Positions 35,807-45,096 of a DNA stretch of 64,000 bases are shown in pieces. Under the pieces are notes generated by a model, which did not search any database, was not told where the DNA came from, and worked only from the letters and a program-made list of their open reading frames with translations. Every line of letters begins with the position of its first letter. Positions within the stretch are counted from its first letter, which is position 1. The stretch is from Microterricola viridarii (lineage in GTDB: Bacteria > Actinomycetota > Actinomycetes > Actinomycetales > Microbacteriaceae), in contig NZ_CP014145.1 of assembly GCF_001542775.1 (NCBI RefSeq), forward strand, positions 2,914,001-2,978,000. Direction: 5' to 3'. A program made the position numbers and the translations under genes.

Positions 35807-36276
35807 TAGGGCCGGCGGGCCGGGTCGGCGAAGAAGTCGGTGAGCAGCGCCGCGCACTCGGCCTCCTCGACGCCGGCGAACACCTCGACGCGGTGCTGCA
35901 GCCTGCGGTCACGCAGCACGTCGTAGACCGAGCCGGATGCCCCGGCCTTCTCGTCCCAAGCGCCGAACACGATGACGGGCAGTCGGGCCGCGAGGATCGC
36001 GCCCGCGCACATCACGCAGGGCTCCAGGGTGACGACGAGCGTGCAGCCCTCCAGCCGCCAGTCGCCCCGCGCCGTCGTCGCCGCCCGGATCGCGACGATC
36101 TCGGCGTGCGCGGTTGGATCGTTCAGCAGCTCCCGTTCGTTGCGGCCGAGGGCGATGACGGAGCCCGTCTCGTCGAGCAGCACGGCACCGACGGGCACGT
36201 CGTTGGTGGCCAGTGCCGCCCTCGCCTCGGCGATGGCGCGCCGCATCCATTCGCTGTGCAGGGCCCGCTGGCTCAT
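35806..36276 (-). CDS. tadA: tRNA adenosine(34) deaminase TadA / nucleoside deaminase
   Basis: TadA converts A34 to inosine in tRNA-Arg(ACG), a substrate whose gene is present at 55704-55776. The 156-residue product carries the zinc motifs [10 protein letters not shown] (H-A-E, catalytic Glu) and EPCVMCAGA (P-C-x-x-C), plus [12 protein letters not shown] at 36276 follows GGAGGAGATC; the longer frame adds 34 unsupported residues. It is divergent from upp. Confidence 0.92.
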   Translation of the reverse strand: MSQRALHSEWMRRAIAEARAALATNDVPVGAVLLDETGSVIALGRNERELLNDPTAHAEIVAIRAATTARGDWRLEGCTLVVTLEPCVMCAGAILAARLPVIVFGAWDEKAGASGSVYDVLRDRRLQHRVEVFAGVEEAECAALLTDFFADPARRP

Positions 36277-36339
36277 GATCTCCTCCGGAACAGCCGTTTT
36301 CGACTCATTCCGAGGCGCGGCCGAACTAAGATTGAGCCT

Positions 36340-36972
36340 ATGCGAGTCCACGTTGCAGACCACCCGCTCATCACGCACAAGCTGACGGTGCTGCGCGACA
36401 AGAACACCTCGTCGCCGGTGTTCCGCTCACTCACCGAAGAGCTCATGACCCTCCTCGCTTACGAGGGCACCCGCAATGTGCGGGTCGAACCGGTCACCAT
36501 CCAGACCCCCGTCGCCGAGACCCAGGGTGTGCGCATCGGCGACCCCAAGCCGCTCATCGTGCCGATCCTGCGCGCCGGCCTCGGCATGCTCGAGGGCATG
36601 GTCAAGCTGGTCCCGACCGCAGAGGTCGGCTTCCTCGGCATGGCCCGCGACGAGGAGACGCTCGAGCCGACCACCTACGCCGAGCGTCTGCCGGAAGACC
36701 TCTCCGACCGCCAGTGCTTCGTGCTCGACCCGATGCTCGCCACCGGTGGCTCGCTGGCCGCTGCCATCGAGTTCCTGTTCCAGCGCGGCGCGAAGGATGT
36801 GACCGCGATCTGTATCCTCGGCACCCCTGAGGGCCTGGCCGCTGTAGAGAAGGCGATGGCCGGCCGTGAGATCACGATCGTGCTCGGCGCCCTCGACGAG
36901 CGCCTGAACGAGCACGGCTACATCGTTCCCGGCCTCGGCGACGCCGGCGACCGGCTCTACGGCACCGTCTAA
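36340..36972 (+). CDS. upp: uracil phosphoribosyltransferase Upp
   Basis: Upp salvages uracil to UMP. The 210-residue product starts [16 protein letters not shown] and has [10 protein letters not shown], the PRPP loop [20 protein letters not shown] and the uracil-binding C-terminus [19 protein letters not shown] at 36340 is leaderless: TAAGAT (36327-36332) ends seven bases upstream. Confidence 0.97.
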   Translation: MRVHVADHPLITHKLTVLRDKNTSSPVFRSLTEELMTLLAYEGTRNVRVEPVTIQTPVAETQGVRIGDPKPLIVPILRAGLGMLEGMVKLVPTAEVGFLGMARDEETLEPTTYAERLPEDLSDRQCFVLDPMLATGGSLAAAIEFLFQRGAKDVTAICILGTPEGLAAVEKAMAGREITIVLGALDERLNEHGYIVPGLGDAGDRLYGTV

Positions 36973-37234
36973 CCACCTTTTTCACGGATGCCGCGGCATC
37001 CGTTCACGCCGCCATCGGTCCTGCGCATTGCCAGGTCGGTGGCGGCTCTGTCGTAACACTGCAGTTTCTTCGCGCGGCAACGCGCCGAACGCGCTACGCG
37101 TAACGAAAATCCGATGAACTCGTATTTCATCGAGGAATCTGTGACGAGATCGCCTCTCGTCATGGATCATGCCGTCGCGCCCATCGCACGCCGCACACCA
37201 TGCGTGTCGGAATGCGTCTTTTTCCGTCACTGAA
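36973..37234. other. intergenic stretch without a gene
   Basis: It contains a short inverted repeat right after upp (GGATGCCGCGGCATCC at about 36987-37002), a possible weak terminator. A lower-GC patch around 37050-37220 leads into the promoter at 37235. No credible ORF was seen on either strand. Confidence 0.5.
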
Positions 37235-37264
37235 TTGACACCCGGCGTAACACTCGCTTAGCTA
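37235..37264 (+). promoter_or_regulatory. strong sigma-70-type promoter for a leaderless small ORF
   Basis: A consensus -35 TTGACA (37235-37240) is followed after 18 bases by TAGCTA (37259-37264). The ATG of the small ORF begins five bases later. A perfect -35 is rare in this window. Confidence 0.65.
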
Positions 37265-37269
37265 CACCC

Positions 37270-37371
37270 ATGACAACGAACGCTCACCCCCTGACCTCCT
37301 TCGAGGCACAGAGGACTACCGGGATGATGATGCCCGGTGGTAGCGCTCCGTACTGTCGAATGTGCCGCTGA
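37270..37371 (+). CDS. leaderless 33-residue ORF ending in a Cys-x-x-Cys tail
   Basis: The peptide begins MTTNAHPLTSFEAQ, has three consecutive methionines in the middle and ends SAPYCRMCR. It has a strong promoter, no Shine-Dalgarno and no known family. It is followed by 246 bases with small hairpins and then by the winged-helix regulator gene. Cys-rich leaderless small ORFs act as attenuators in mycobacteria, so a leader-peptide role is one possibility; a free-standing small protein is another. Translation is not proven. Confidence 0.5.
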   Translation: MTTNAHPLTSFEAQRTTGMMMPGGSAPYCRMCR

Positions 37372-37617
37372 CCCGCGAACCACAGTCGAGAACGCTCTGA
37401 TCGAGCCACGCGCCCATCAGACGAACTCCCGGAGCCCCGCACACGGACGGCTTCGAACCGGCGACGGCCTCTGAACGCCGTCTCGCCCGCAGCCTCGCTG
37501 CTTCGTTCTCGAACCTCAGGTCGCCAATGAACGCCGACCCGCTGGACCCTCCGTAGGGTCGCCGGTGGCGTGTCTGCGCGGGGTTCTACGCGTCTCACAT
37601 CATCAGAAGGACATCTC
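37372..37617 (+). other. untranslated leader of the winged-helix regulator gene
   Basis: The segment holds small inverted repeats, for example GACCCT and AGGGTC near 37549-37564. It ends in AGAAGGACATCTC before the next ATG. No second ORF of note was seen. Confidence 0.45.
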
Positions 37618-38340
37618 ATGTCGATCGCACAGCTCTCCCCCGCTCCCCTCACCGCCACCCGGCCCGCCCGCGCCGAGCTCTCGCTCGCCCCCGCCCCGAG
37701 CGCCGTCGCCCCCGCCCCCCGCATTCGCGCCGTGCCCGAGGGCACCGAAGCCCGCGGCTTCGTGCTCTACGTCGGAATCGACGAGGCCAAGGCGGCCGCG
37801 GAGGGCACCAGCCTGCACCGCCTCGTCGAGGCCATCAAGCAGCTCACCGCCGAACTCGCCCCGAGCGCCCAGACCTACGCCGCCGTCGCTCTCGCGCCGC
37901 AGGGCTCCGGCGGTCGCGACGTCGACGTCGTGCGCCTCGCCCTGCAGGACCCGGCCGCCCTGGCCAAGCACCGCCAGCTCGACGAGCCGGATGCCGACCG
38001 CCACCCGGCCGGCGTGATCGTCGACATCAGCCGCAAGCGCGTGCTGCTCGACGGCGACGCCGCCGCGCTCACCTACAAGGAATTCGAGCTGCTGCAGTAC
38101 CTGGTGCTGCGCGAGGGTCGCACCATCGACCGCGCCGAGCTCATCAGTTCGCTGTGGAGCGCCGACGAGGACGAGTCGCCCAACGAGCGCACCATCGACG
38201 TGCACGTGCGCCGGCTGCGCTCCAAGCTCGGCGGCTACGAGGACATCGTGCGCACCGTGCGCGGCGTCGGCTACCGCTTCGACCGCCACGCGGACGTGTC
38301 GATCCGGCAGGCCTCGACGCCCAGCCCCGACTTCTTCTAG
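37618..38340 (+). CDS. winged-helix (OmpR/PhoB-type) DNA-binding protein without receiver domain
   Basis: The 240-residue product has a Pro/Ala-rich N-terminus and a middle region of unknown fold (ARGFVLYVGIDEAKAAAEGT). A C-terminal Trans_reg_C winged helix covers about residues 145-225: DISRKRVLLDGDAAALTYKE, ELISSLWSADEDE, ERTIDVHVRRLRSKLGG and TVRGVGYRF. It lacks a phosphoacceptor receiver domain and no kinase gene is near, so it is an orphan regulator. ATG at 37618 follows AGAAGGACATCTC. Confidence 0.92.
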   Translation: MSIAQLSPAPLTATRPARAELSLAPAPSAVAPAPRIRAVPEGTEARGFVLYVGIDEAKAAAEGTSLHRLVEAIKQLTAELAPSAQTYAAVALAPQGSGGRDVDVVRLALQDPAALAKHRQLDEPDADRHPAGVIVDISRKRVLLDGDAAALTYKEFELLQYLVLREGRTIDRAELISSLWSADEDESPNERTIDVHVRRLRSKLGGYEDIVRTVRGVGYRFDRHADVSIRQASTPSPDFF

Positions 38341-38349
38341 GACACGGGC

Positions 38350-38601
38350 TCAGCTTCGGCGAGCACGGACGCCCTGGTACGCACGCATGAGCTGCGGCAC
38401 GACGAGGTACACGGCGAGCGGCACGACGACGATCGAGAGCACGAGCGCGCGGAGGACGGGATTCCAGTCGCTCGCGAACGGCTCGATCGCGTAGAAACCG
38501 ACGGTGACGAGGGGGAAGATCGCCAGCCAGGTGATCAGCGCCCGTGCGTGAATCGACGGTGGGCGCTGGGTTCCAGGCGACTGGGGAACAGTGTGTGACA
38601 T
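38350..38601 (-). CDS. small two-helix membrane protein
   Basis: The 83-residue product contains ALITWLAIFPLVTVGFYAI and ALVLSIVVVPLAVYLVVPQL, two helices that resemble the C-terminal membrane tail of some antibiotic-biosynthesis-monooxygenase-like proteins, here as a stand-alone gene. AAGGAAAGG precedes the ATG at 38601. It is convergent with the winged-helix gene, nine bases from its stop. Function is unknown. Confidence 0.8.
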   Translation of the reverse strand: MSHTVPQSPGTQRPPSIHARALITWLAIFPLVTVGFYAIEPFASDWNPVLRALVLSIVVVPLAVYLVVPQLMRAYQGVRARRS

Positions 38602-38747
38602 GGCGTGTGCCTTTCCTTGGGTGTGCGGCGTGACATCGGCTGCTCAGCCAGCGGACGCCGGGTGGAGGTCTTTCTCGAGGAGCCGGCCGGTGACGGCGAG
38701 AGCGGCCGCACCCGAACGATTACGTCGTGGTGTGCCGTGTTCGTCAT
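38535..38747 (-). CDS. possible small basic ORF with a strong ribosome site
   Basis: GAGGAG lies six bases before ATG 38747, from which a 70-residue Ser/Arg/Pro-rich peptide (MTNTAHHDVIVRVRPLSPSP at the start) can be read. It overlaps the next gene by 67 bases and has no recognisable fold. Codon content is weak, so it may be an unexpressed frame. Confidence 0.25.
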   Translation of the reverse strand: MTNTAHHDVIVRVRPLSPSPAGSSRKTSTRRPLAEQPMSRRTPKERHTPCHTLFPSRLEPSAHRRFTHGR

Positions 38748-38837
38748 GGTCATCTCCTCGGCGTTCACGATGACACCCACGGCGTGAATTCTGGGAAGTT
38801 TGTTGCCGAAACAGGAACACGCTGCTTCGATGGGGGC

Positions 38838-39431
38838 ATGAGCGCCACCCTCAGAGTCACGACCGAGCTGGAGCAGATAGCTCCGCGTCTGCGCCGCATC
38901 CGACAGAAGAAGAACCTGACCCTGGCCGAGCTCGCTGCCGCGACCGGGATCTCGAAGAGCACCCTCTCCCGGCTGGAATCCGGGCAGCGGAAAGCCAGCC
39001 TCGAGTTACTTCTTCCGATCGCGGCGGCGCTGATGGTTCCGCTGGACGAGATCGTGACGGCCCCGAGGGTCGAGGACCCCCGCGTTCCGCAGAGATCAAC
39101 ACGATCCGACGGGCGCATGCTCACCCCGCTCTCTCAGCACCAGGGCGAACCGCAGGCCTACAAGGTCCTGATCCCCGCAACCGAGCGGGCCGTCGAACTC
39201 AAGGTGCACGGAGGATACGAATGGCTGTACGTGCTCTCCGGCCGCCTGCGGCTCGTGCTGGGCGAGCACGACATCGTGCTCGGCCCGGGAGAGGCTGCCG
39301 AGTTCGACACCCGGAACCCGCACTGGTTCGGGTCGACGGGAACCGGTGCCGTCGAGATCCTCAGCATGTTCGGCACACAGGGCGAGCGCATCCATCTGCG
39401 CGCCCGCAGCACAGGGGTTGCGGGTCCGTGA
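38838..39431 (+). CDS. XRE-family regulator with C-terminal cupin domain
   Basis: The 197-residue product has an N-terminal HTH_3 domain (APRLRRIRQKKNLTLAELAA, then TGISKSTLSRLESGQRKASL) and a C-terminal cupin (YEWLYVLSGRLRLVLGEHD, GPGEAAEFDTRNPHWFGS). Such regulators control amino-acid or polyamine metabolism genes, with the cupin as sensor. ATG at 38838 starts the family's usual N-terminus. It is divergent from the small membrane protein genes. Confidence 0.92.
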   Translation: MSATLRVTTELEQIAPRLRRIRQKKNLTLAELAAATGISKSTLSRLESGQRKASLELLLPIAAALMVPLDEIVTAPRVEDPRVPQRSTRSDGRMLTPLSQHQGEPQAYKVLIPATERAVELKVHGGYEWLYVLSGRLRLVLGEHDIVLGPGEAAEFDTRNPHWFGSTGTGAVEILSMFGTQGERIHLRARSTGVAGP

Positions 39432-39820
39432 GCTGCGGGCGGAATGGGACGAGCGCGCGATCCTGCTCGTCTCGCCCGGCCGAAGGATGCGCGCAATGGC
39501 GGGCATCCTCGTTGAGAATCGATGCCAGAAACGGTCATTGGAAACTCGCAGGAAAAATAACGATCCGATAACTAGCTTTCGTTACCCCTTCGTTATATAT
39601 TCGGAGAGCGCCAGTTGTTTGCTGTGGCAGCTGGCGCAGAATGTGATTGCAGGACACTCTTGGTGCAAAGGGAGAGGGCCGGTCGTTAGCCTCAACGACC
39701 GGCCCTCAGCACGTTAACGGGCACCTTGAGAAGCGGACTTCGGCACGGGATCCCGGCCGACCCGCCCACCGGTTACATACCGGGCGCCCCGACTGCCTAT
39801 CCTTGTGCTGGGGAGGCGAA
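39432..39820. other. 389-base intergenic region with hairpins, no gene
   Basis: An AT-rich patch with TTCGTTATATATTC near 39589-39602 could hold a promoter. It is followed by an imperfect stem GCGCCAGTTG / CAGCTGGCGC (about 39609-39638). A perfect stem GAGGGCCGGTCGTT / AACGACCGGCCCTC lies at 39674-39707 and looks like a factor-independent stop without a long T-run. TATCCT at 39798-39803 may serve the MarR gene. Confidence 0.5.
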
Positions 39821-40261
39821 ATGAGCCAGAAGGCCGACGCGGTTGCCGCGTGGGAAGCGTTGTTCCGGGCACAGGTGAGCGTCATGCGCACCCTGGCGAG
39901 CGAGTTTCCCTCGCGCGAGGTCTCACTCAACGAGTACGACGTCATGTTCACGTTGTCGCTGCATCCGGAGCACCGGCTGCGCCTGCGCGAGCTGAACCGC
40001 CAGATGCTGCTCACCCAGCCGAGCGTCAGTCGCCTGGTCGACCGCATGACCGCCCGCGGGCTGCTCGCGAAGGAGCACGACCCCACCGATGGCCGCGGCA
40101 CCGTGATCGTACTGACGGATGCCGGCTACGAACTCTTTCGCCGGGTGGCCGTCACGCACATGGACTCGATCACCCAGCGCGTCGGCGGCGCACTCGACGA
40201 GGACGAGCTCAAGCAGCTGCGGGCCCTCTGCGAGAAGCTGCTCCGCAACGGCCAGGACTGA
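39821..40261 (+). CDS. MarR-family transcriptional regulator
   Basis: The 146-residue product has the MarR winged helix: EYDVMFTLSLHPEHRLRLRE, LLTQPSVSRLVDRMTARGLL and the wing DPTDGRGTVIVLTDAG, flanked by dimerisation helices. ATG at 39821 follows GGGGAGGCGAA. No adjacent transporter or enzyme indicates its target or ligand. Confidence 0.92.
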   Translation: MSQKADAVAAWEALFRAQVSVMRTLASEFPSREVSLNEYDVMFTLSLHPEHRLRLRELNRQMLLTQPSVSRLVDRMTARGLLAKEHDPTDGRGTVIVLTDAGYELFRRVAVTHMDSITQRVGGALDEDELKQLRALCEKLLRNGQD

Positions 40262-40764
40262 GCCCCACCCTCCGACAGGACAGCTGGTCGACATGAACAG
40301 TGGGGCGGAGGCCCTACCCCCACCCCACCGCGGCAATCCCTTGCAGGATGCCTCTCACACAGGCAACCCGAACATTGTCTGGTGAGTAGCGATGCATCCC
40401 GGCGCGTGGCGCGGAGGATGCCCGATCGTGGGGCGGAAAGCCGCGCGCTGGGTGCGGCGTCGAGAACGTGGCGGGGCCACCTTTCGCCACCTGCGCCAGG
40501 CGCGCGCCGCAACGTCGTGTGCTGACTGCTGGAGTTCGGGCTCCATAGCCTGTCTGCCTCTCGAATCGGCGACGGCGGCGGTGCACAGGGGCCGGACGGC
40601 CGGTGCGACAACGCGATCTCTGTGCGCGCGAGGGGAGCGCACACAGCGATAGTAACCCTCGCACCCCCCGAACGGGTAGCATCGGATTCGGGGAGTACGA
40701 GGCATCCGCCCGAAGCAGACGGGCTACCCCTTCGCCGGCGCCGTCGGCCGGGCGCGACGGCGGA
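40262..40764. other. 503-base intergenic region, no gene identified
   Basis: Six-frame reading gives only Arg/Pro/Ala-rich shadow frames. On the minus strand, GGGTTACTATCGC near 40653-40665 holds TACTAT and is followed by a hairpin (TGTGCGC / GCGCACA around 40619-40642), which could be the start of a non-coding transcript. Nothing firmer can be said. Confidence 0.35.
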
Positions 40765-41124
40765 CTAGCCGGCGGCGACGAGCTCGCTGGCGGCCTGGGC
40801 GAGCCCGGCCTTCCACGCGGATTCGAGCGCCTCGCACTCGTCCGAGCTGAGTTCGGCGCGGAACGCGGCGGCGAGCCCTGCCCAGCGCGTGGCCGACTGG
40901 GCGCGCACCTTCTCGCCCGTGAAGCCGGATTCCCGCACGGCGCTGAGGAAGCTCTCCTCGATGCGTGCCGCAACGGTGCCGCCCTCGTCGAGGCGGGCGA
41001 CGTGCTCACGCCCCTGTCGGTAGGCGGATCCGCGAGCGGTGCGCTGCGCTGCGGCCTGTGCGGATGCGATCAGCGCAATCTCCTCACTGGTGAGCGACTC
41101 CACTCGTTTCAAAAATGCGTCCAC
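40765..41124 (-). CDS. hypothetical alpha-helical protein
   Basis: The 119-residue product is predicted almost all helical, with repeated Ala/Glu/Arg heptad-like stretches (SEEIALIASAQAAAQRTARG, RIEESFLSAVRESGFTGEKV, AFRAELSSDECEALESAWKA). It has no signal or membrane segment and no recognised family. GTG at 41124 follows AGAGGAG. Codon use is that of its neighbours. Confidence 0.7.
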   Translation of the reverse strand: MDAFLKRVESLTSEEIALIASAQAAAQRTARGSAYRQGREHVARLDEGGTVAARIEESFLSAVRESGFTGEKVRAQSATRWAGLAAAFRAELSSDECEALESAWKAGLAQAASELVAAG

Positions 41125-41269
41125 AACGTACTCCTCTCTCGTGAACCGTAACCGCCCACCCTAGCAACTTTCGGCAGCTTTTTTGCTGGTCAGATACGAG
41201 ATGCTTTCGTACAGGGAATGGGCTATGGTCTTCGGAAGCTCACCGACCGAGGAGAAGGAGTGATGTTCC

Positions 41270-41401
41270 ATGGCAGATAAGTCTCCCAAGGGCAATAACG
41301 CGAAGAAGGCCCCGCAGGCGTCGCTGAAGGACAAGCGGGCGGCCAAGCGCGAAGAGAAGTCCGAGTCCGGATTCATCAAGCAGCGCAAGGGCCACAGCTA
41401 G
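41270..41401 (+). CDS. 43-residue highly basic protein (AKKAxxSLKxKRAxKR family)
   Basis: The peptide contains AKKAPQASLKDKRAAKREEK and then SESGFIKQRKGHS. A ribosome site GGAGAAGGAG lies nine bases upstream. It shares the pattern AKKA-SLK(D/E)KRA-KR-KSES with the 45-residue protein at 56298-56435. The strongly charged, probably disordered chain suggests nucleic-acid or ribosome binding; no function is known to me. Confidence 0.75.
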   Translation: MADKSPKGNNAKKAPQASLKDKRAAKREEKSESGFIKQRKGHS

Positions 41402-41516
41402 CCCCAACTACCCCACACGTCGAGACGACCCGGGTCGGATGCCGCACGGCGCCGACCCGGGTCGCTGTGTGTCCGCGTGCGCTGAATCCGCGCGGGGCCG
41501 GCCCTAGGCTGGGCCC

Positions 41517-42488
41517 ATGCCGACCGCCGTTCGTGCCAGCCTGAACCCATTCACCGCCGGGTTCCGGGGCGGCGCGCGCCTCGGCCGGGCGTATTTCGCG
41601 GCGCAGGCCATAGCCGGGGCCCTGTGGTGGCTCGGCGTCTTCACCTCAGACGTGGTGCGCACCGCGACCCTCGGCGAGCTGGATGCCGTCGCCATCGCCG
41701 TGTTCGACGTTCCGCTGTTCGTCGTGGCATCCGCCCTCGCCGCCGCCGGCTCCCGCGCGGCGCTCTGGGTGCTCCTGCCCTGGACCGCCCTCGTGTCCGC
41801 CGGGATGGCGCTGTACGCCACCATCACCGGGCTCGCCGGCTGGGGTGCCCTGCTCATGATCGCCGCGATGCTCGGCAGCACGGCCGCCGGGTTGCTCGTC
41901 ACGATGGGGTGGATTCCGGCCGAGCGTCTCCTTGTCGGGCCGCTCGGATTCCGGCTCGCCCGCCCCGCGGGGAGACTCGGCCATCTCGGCCGCACCGGCG
42001 CTCAGATCGTCGTGTTCTGGGGCCTGTTCCTCGTCGTTCTGCCCGCGGCCATCGTGCTCGTGGAGGCGCGCTGGCAGCTGGACATCGCGCTGCCCGCCGC
42101 CGTGCGCCTCATCGGGCTGATGCTCGTGGTCGCCGCGAGCGGGCTCGGGCTCTGGGCCGCTTTCACCATGTCGACCCGTGGGGAGGGAACTCCCCTGCCG
42201 TCGGCAATGCCGCACAGGCTGGTGATCGCCGGGCCCTACCGGTACGTGCGGAACCCGATGGCCGTCGCCGGCATCGCGCAGGGCGTCGCAGTGGGGCTGA
42301 TCGCGGGCTCCTGGCTCGTCGTGGTCTACGCGCTCTGCGGCTCACTGCTGTGGAACTGGGTCGTGCGCCCGCTCGAGGAGGCCGATCTCGAGTCCCGGTT
42401 CGGCGCCGACTTCGTCGCCTACCGCCGCCAGGTGGCGTGCTGGCTGCCGCGGCTCCGGCCGGTGCCGGTGCCCGCAGCGACGGACTAG
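41517..42488 (+). CDS. isoprenylcysteine carboxyl methyltransferase-family membrane protein
   Basis: The 323-residue product has about eight helices. Its last third carries the ICMT/phospholipid methyltransferase signature GPYRYVRNPMAVAGIAQG and then RPLEEADLESRFGADFVAYR, which bind SAM and the acceptor. The N-terminal half is an extra membrane domain. The substrate is unknown since prenylated proteins are not expected in bacteria. ATG at 41517 lies six bases after TAGGCT (41505-41510), a leaderless start. It is followed by a long hairpin. Confidence 0.88.
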   Translation: MPTAVRASLNPFTAGFRGGARLGRAYFAAQAIAGALWWLGVFTSDVVRTATLGELDAVAIAVFDVPLFVVASALAAAGSRAALWVLLPWTALVSAGMALYATITGLAGWGALLMIAAMLGSTAAGLLVTMGWIPAERLLVGPLGFRLARPAGRLGHLGRTGAQIVVFWGLFLVVLPAAIVLVEARWQLDIALPAAVRLIGLMLVVAASGLGLWAAFTMSTRGEGTPLPSAMPHRLVIAGPYRYVRNPMAVAGIAQGVAVGLIAGSWLVVVYALCGSLLWNWVVRPLEEADLESRFGADFVAYRRQVACWLPRLRPVPVPAATD

Positions 42489-42489
42489 C

Positions 42490-42551
42490 GCCGAGACGAC
42501 AGTTGAGCGTGTCCCCTGGCTGCGGGAACACGCTCAACTGTCATCTCGGCA
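42490..42551. terminator. long inverted repeat between convergent genes
   Basis: GCCGAGACGACAGTTGAGCG and its near-perfect complement (one mismatch) form a stem of about 25 pairs between the ICMT-like gene and the MFS exporter gene. Lack of a T-run leaves open a role in RNA stability. Confidence 0.65.
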
Positions 42552-42569
42552 CGGGGTGCCGGGCCGGGG

Positions 42570-44327
<1,758 letters not shown>

Positions 44328-44981
44328 CTAGCGACCGAGCGCAGCCGCGAAGAGGGCGGTGGTGGCGTCCGCCGAGCTCTTCAGGTGTGTCGTGAACTCT
44401 TCGGTGTTGTCCGGCCGGAAGTAGAGCGAGGCGGCCCGGCGCACGATGGCAGTCAGTACCGCCACGGTCATCTCGGCCACGGGGTCACCCTCTGGCAACC
44501 CCTCGCGGGTGGAGATGACGCTGGCGAGCAGGCGCTCCATCTCTGCACCCTCGCGGAGGAACTTGCCGAGCAGCTGGGGCTCGCGGGCGATCACGGCCTC
44601 CGGGGTCGTCAGATCGCCGCCCTCTGCGCGGAACTGACCGAGGCTGACGATGACCATGTCGAGCAGGTCATCCAGCAACGTCGGGGAGATTCCGACGCAG
44701 TCGGCGGGGCGGGCCTCGATGAACGCGGTGAGCGCCTCACCGTCCAGGCCGTCGTCGCGGTGGCCGATGACCGCCTCTTCCTTCGACGGGAAGTAGTTGA
44801 AGAAGGTGCGGCGCGAGACGCCGACGATCTCGCAGAGCTCCTCGACGGTGAAACCATTCAGGCCGTGTTCGACCGTGAGGAGGCGGGCCTGACTGGTGAG
44901 ATCCCGGCGGGTGCGCTCCATGCGCCGCTCACGCAGGCCTGGCGCGGCGGCATCCGGCACACTTTTTGCACTCTCAGACAC
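44328..44981 (-). CDS. TetR-family regulator of the adjacent MFS exporter
   Basis: The 217-residue product has the TetR HTH near residues 25-65: ARLLTVEHGLNGFTVEELCE and VGVSRRTFFNYFPSKEEAV. A ligand domain follows. GTG at 44981 was chosen: a CATAAT -10 (minus strand, 44990-44995) lies eight bases upstream, making the start leaderless. The alternative TTG at 44990 would lie inside the -10. Inverted TGCA-containing repeats overlap the promoter, consistent with self-repression. Confidence 0.92.
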   Translation of the reverse strand: MSESAKSVPDAAAPGLRERRMERTRRDLTSQARLLTVEHGLNGFTVEELCEIVGVSRRTFFNYFPSKEEAVIGHRDDGLDGEALTAFIEARPADCVGISPTLLDDLLDMVIVSLGQFRAEGGDLTTPEAVIAREPQLLGKFLREGAEMERLLASVISTREGLPEGDPVAEMTVAVLTAIVRRAASLYFRPDNTEEFTTHLKSSADATTALFAAALGR

Positions 44982-45020
44982 GAAGTGCAATTATGCACGA
45001 ATCTGTCCGGAGTGCAAAAA
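44963..45020. promoter_or_regulatory. three TGCA-type repeats around the tetR promoter
   Basis: The outer elements TTTTTGCACTC (44963-44973) and GAGTGCAAAAA (45010-45020) are exact inverted copies. Between them GTGCAATTATGCAC (44985-44998) is itself an inverted repeat covering the -10. The three sites share GTGCA/TGCAC, so they are good candidates for TetR operators, one inside the coding start. Confidence 0.6.
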
Positions 45021-45046
45021 CAGCGGCGCGCGCGCCGTAACCGGGC

Positions 45047-45081
45047 ACAAAAACAGCGCCCGGAGCGTGCTCCGGGCGCTG
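45047..45081 (-). terminator. intrinsic terminator of the transglycosylase gene
   Basis: On the minus strand CAGCGCCCGGA pairs with TCCGGGCGCTG and is followed by TTTTTGT. Confidence 0.85.
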
Positions 45082-45096
45082 CTTGTCAGGTGCGGC

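Noticed and set aside
40126..41009. Several minus-strand ORFs of 110-230 codons between marR and the helical protein
   Set aside because: All are Arg/Ser/Pro-rich, have no ribosome site, and change character across the region; none resembles a protein.
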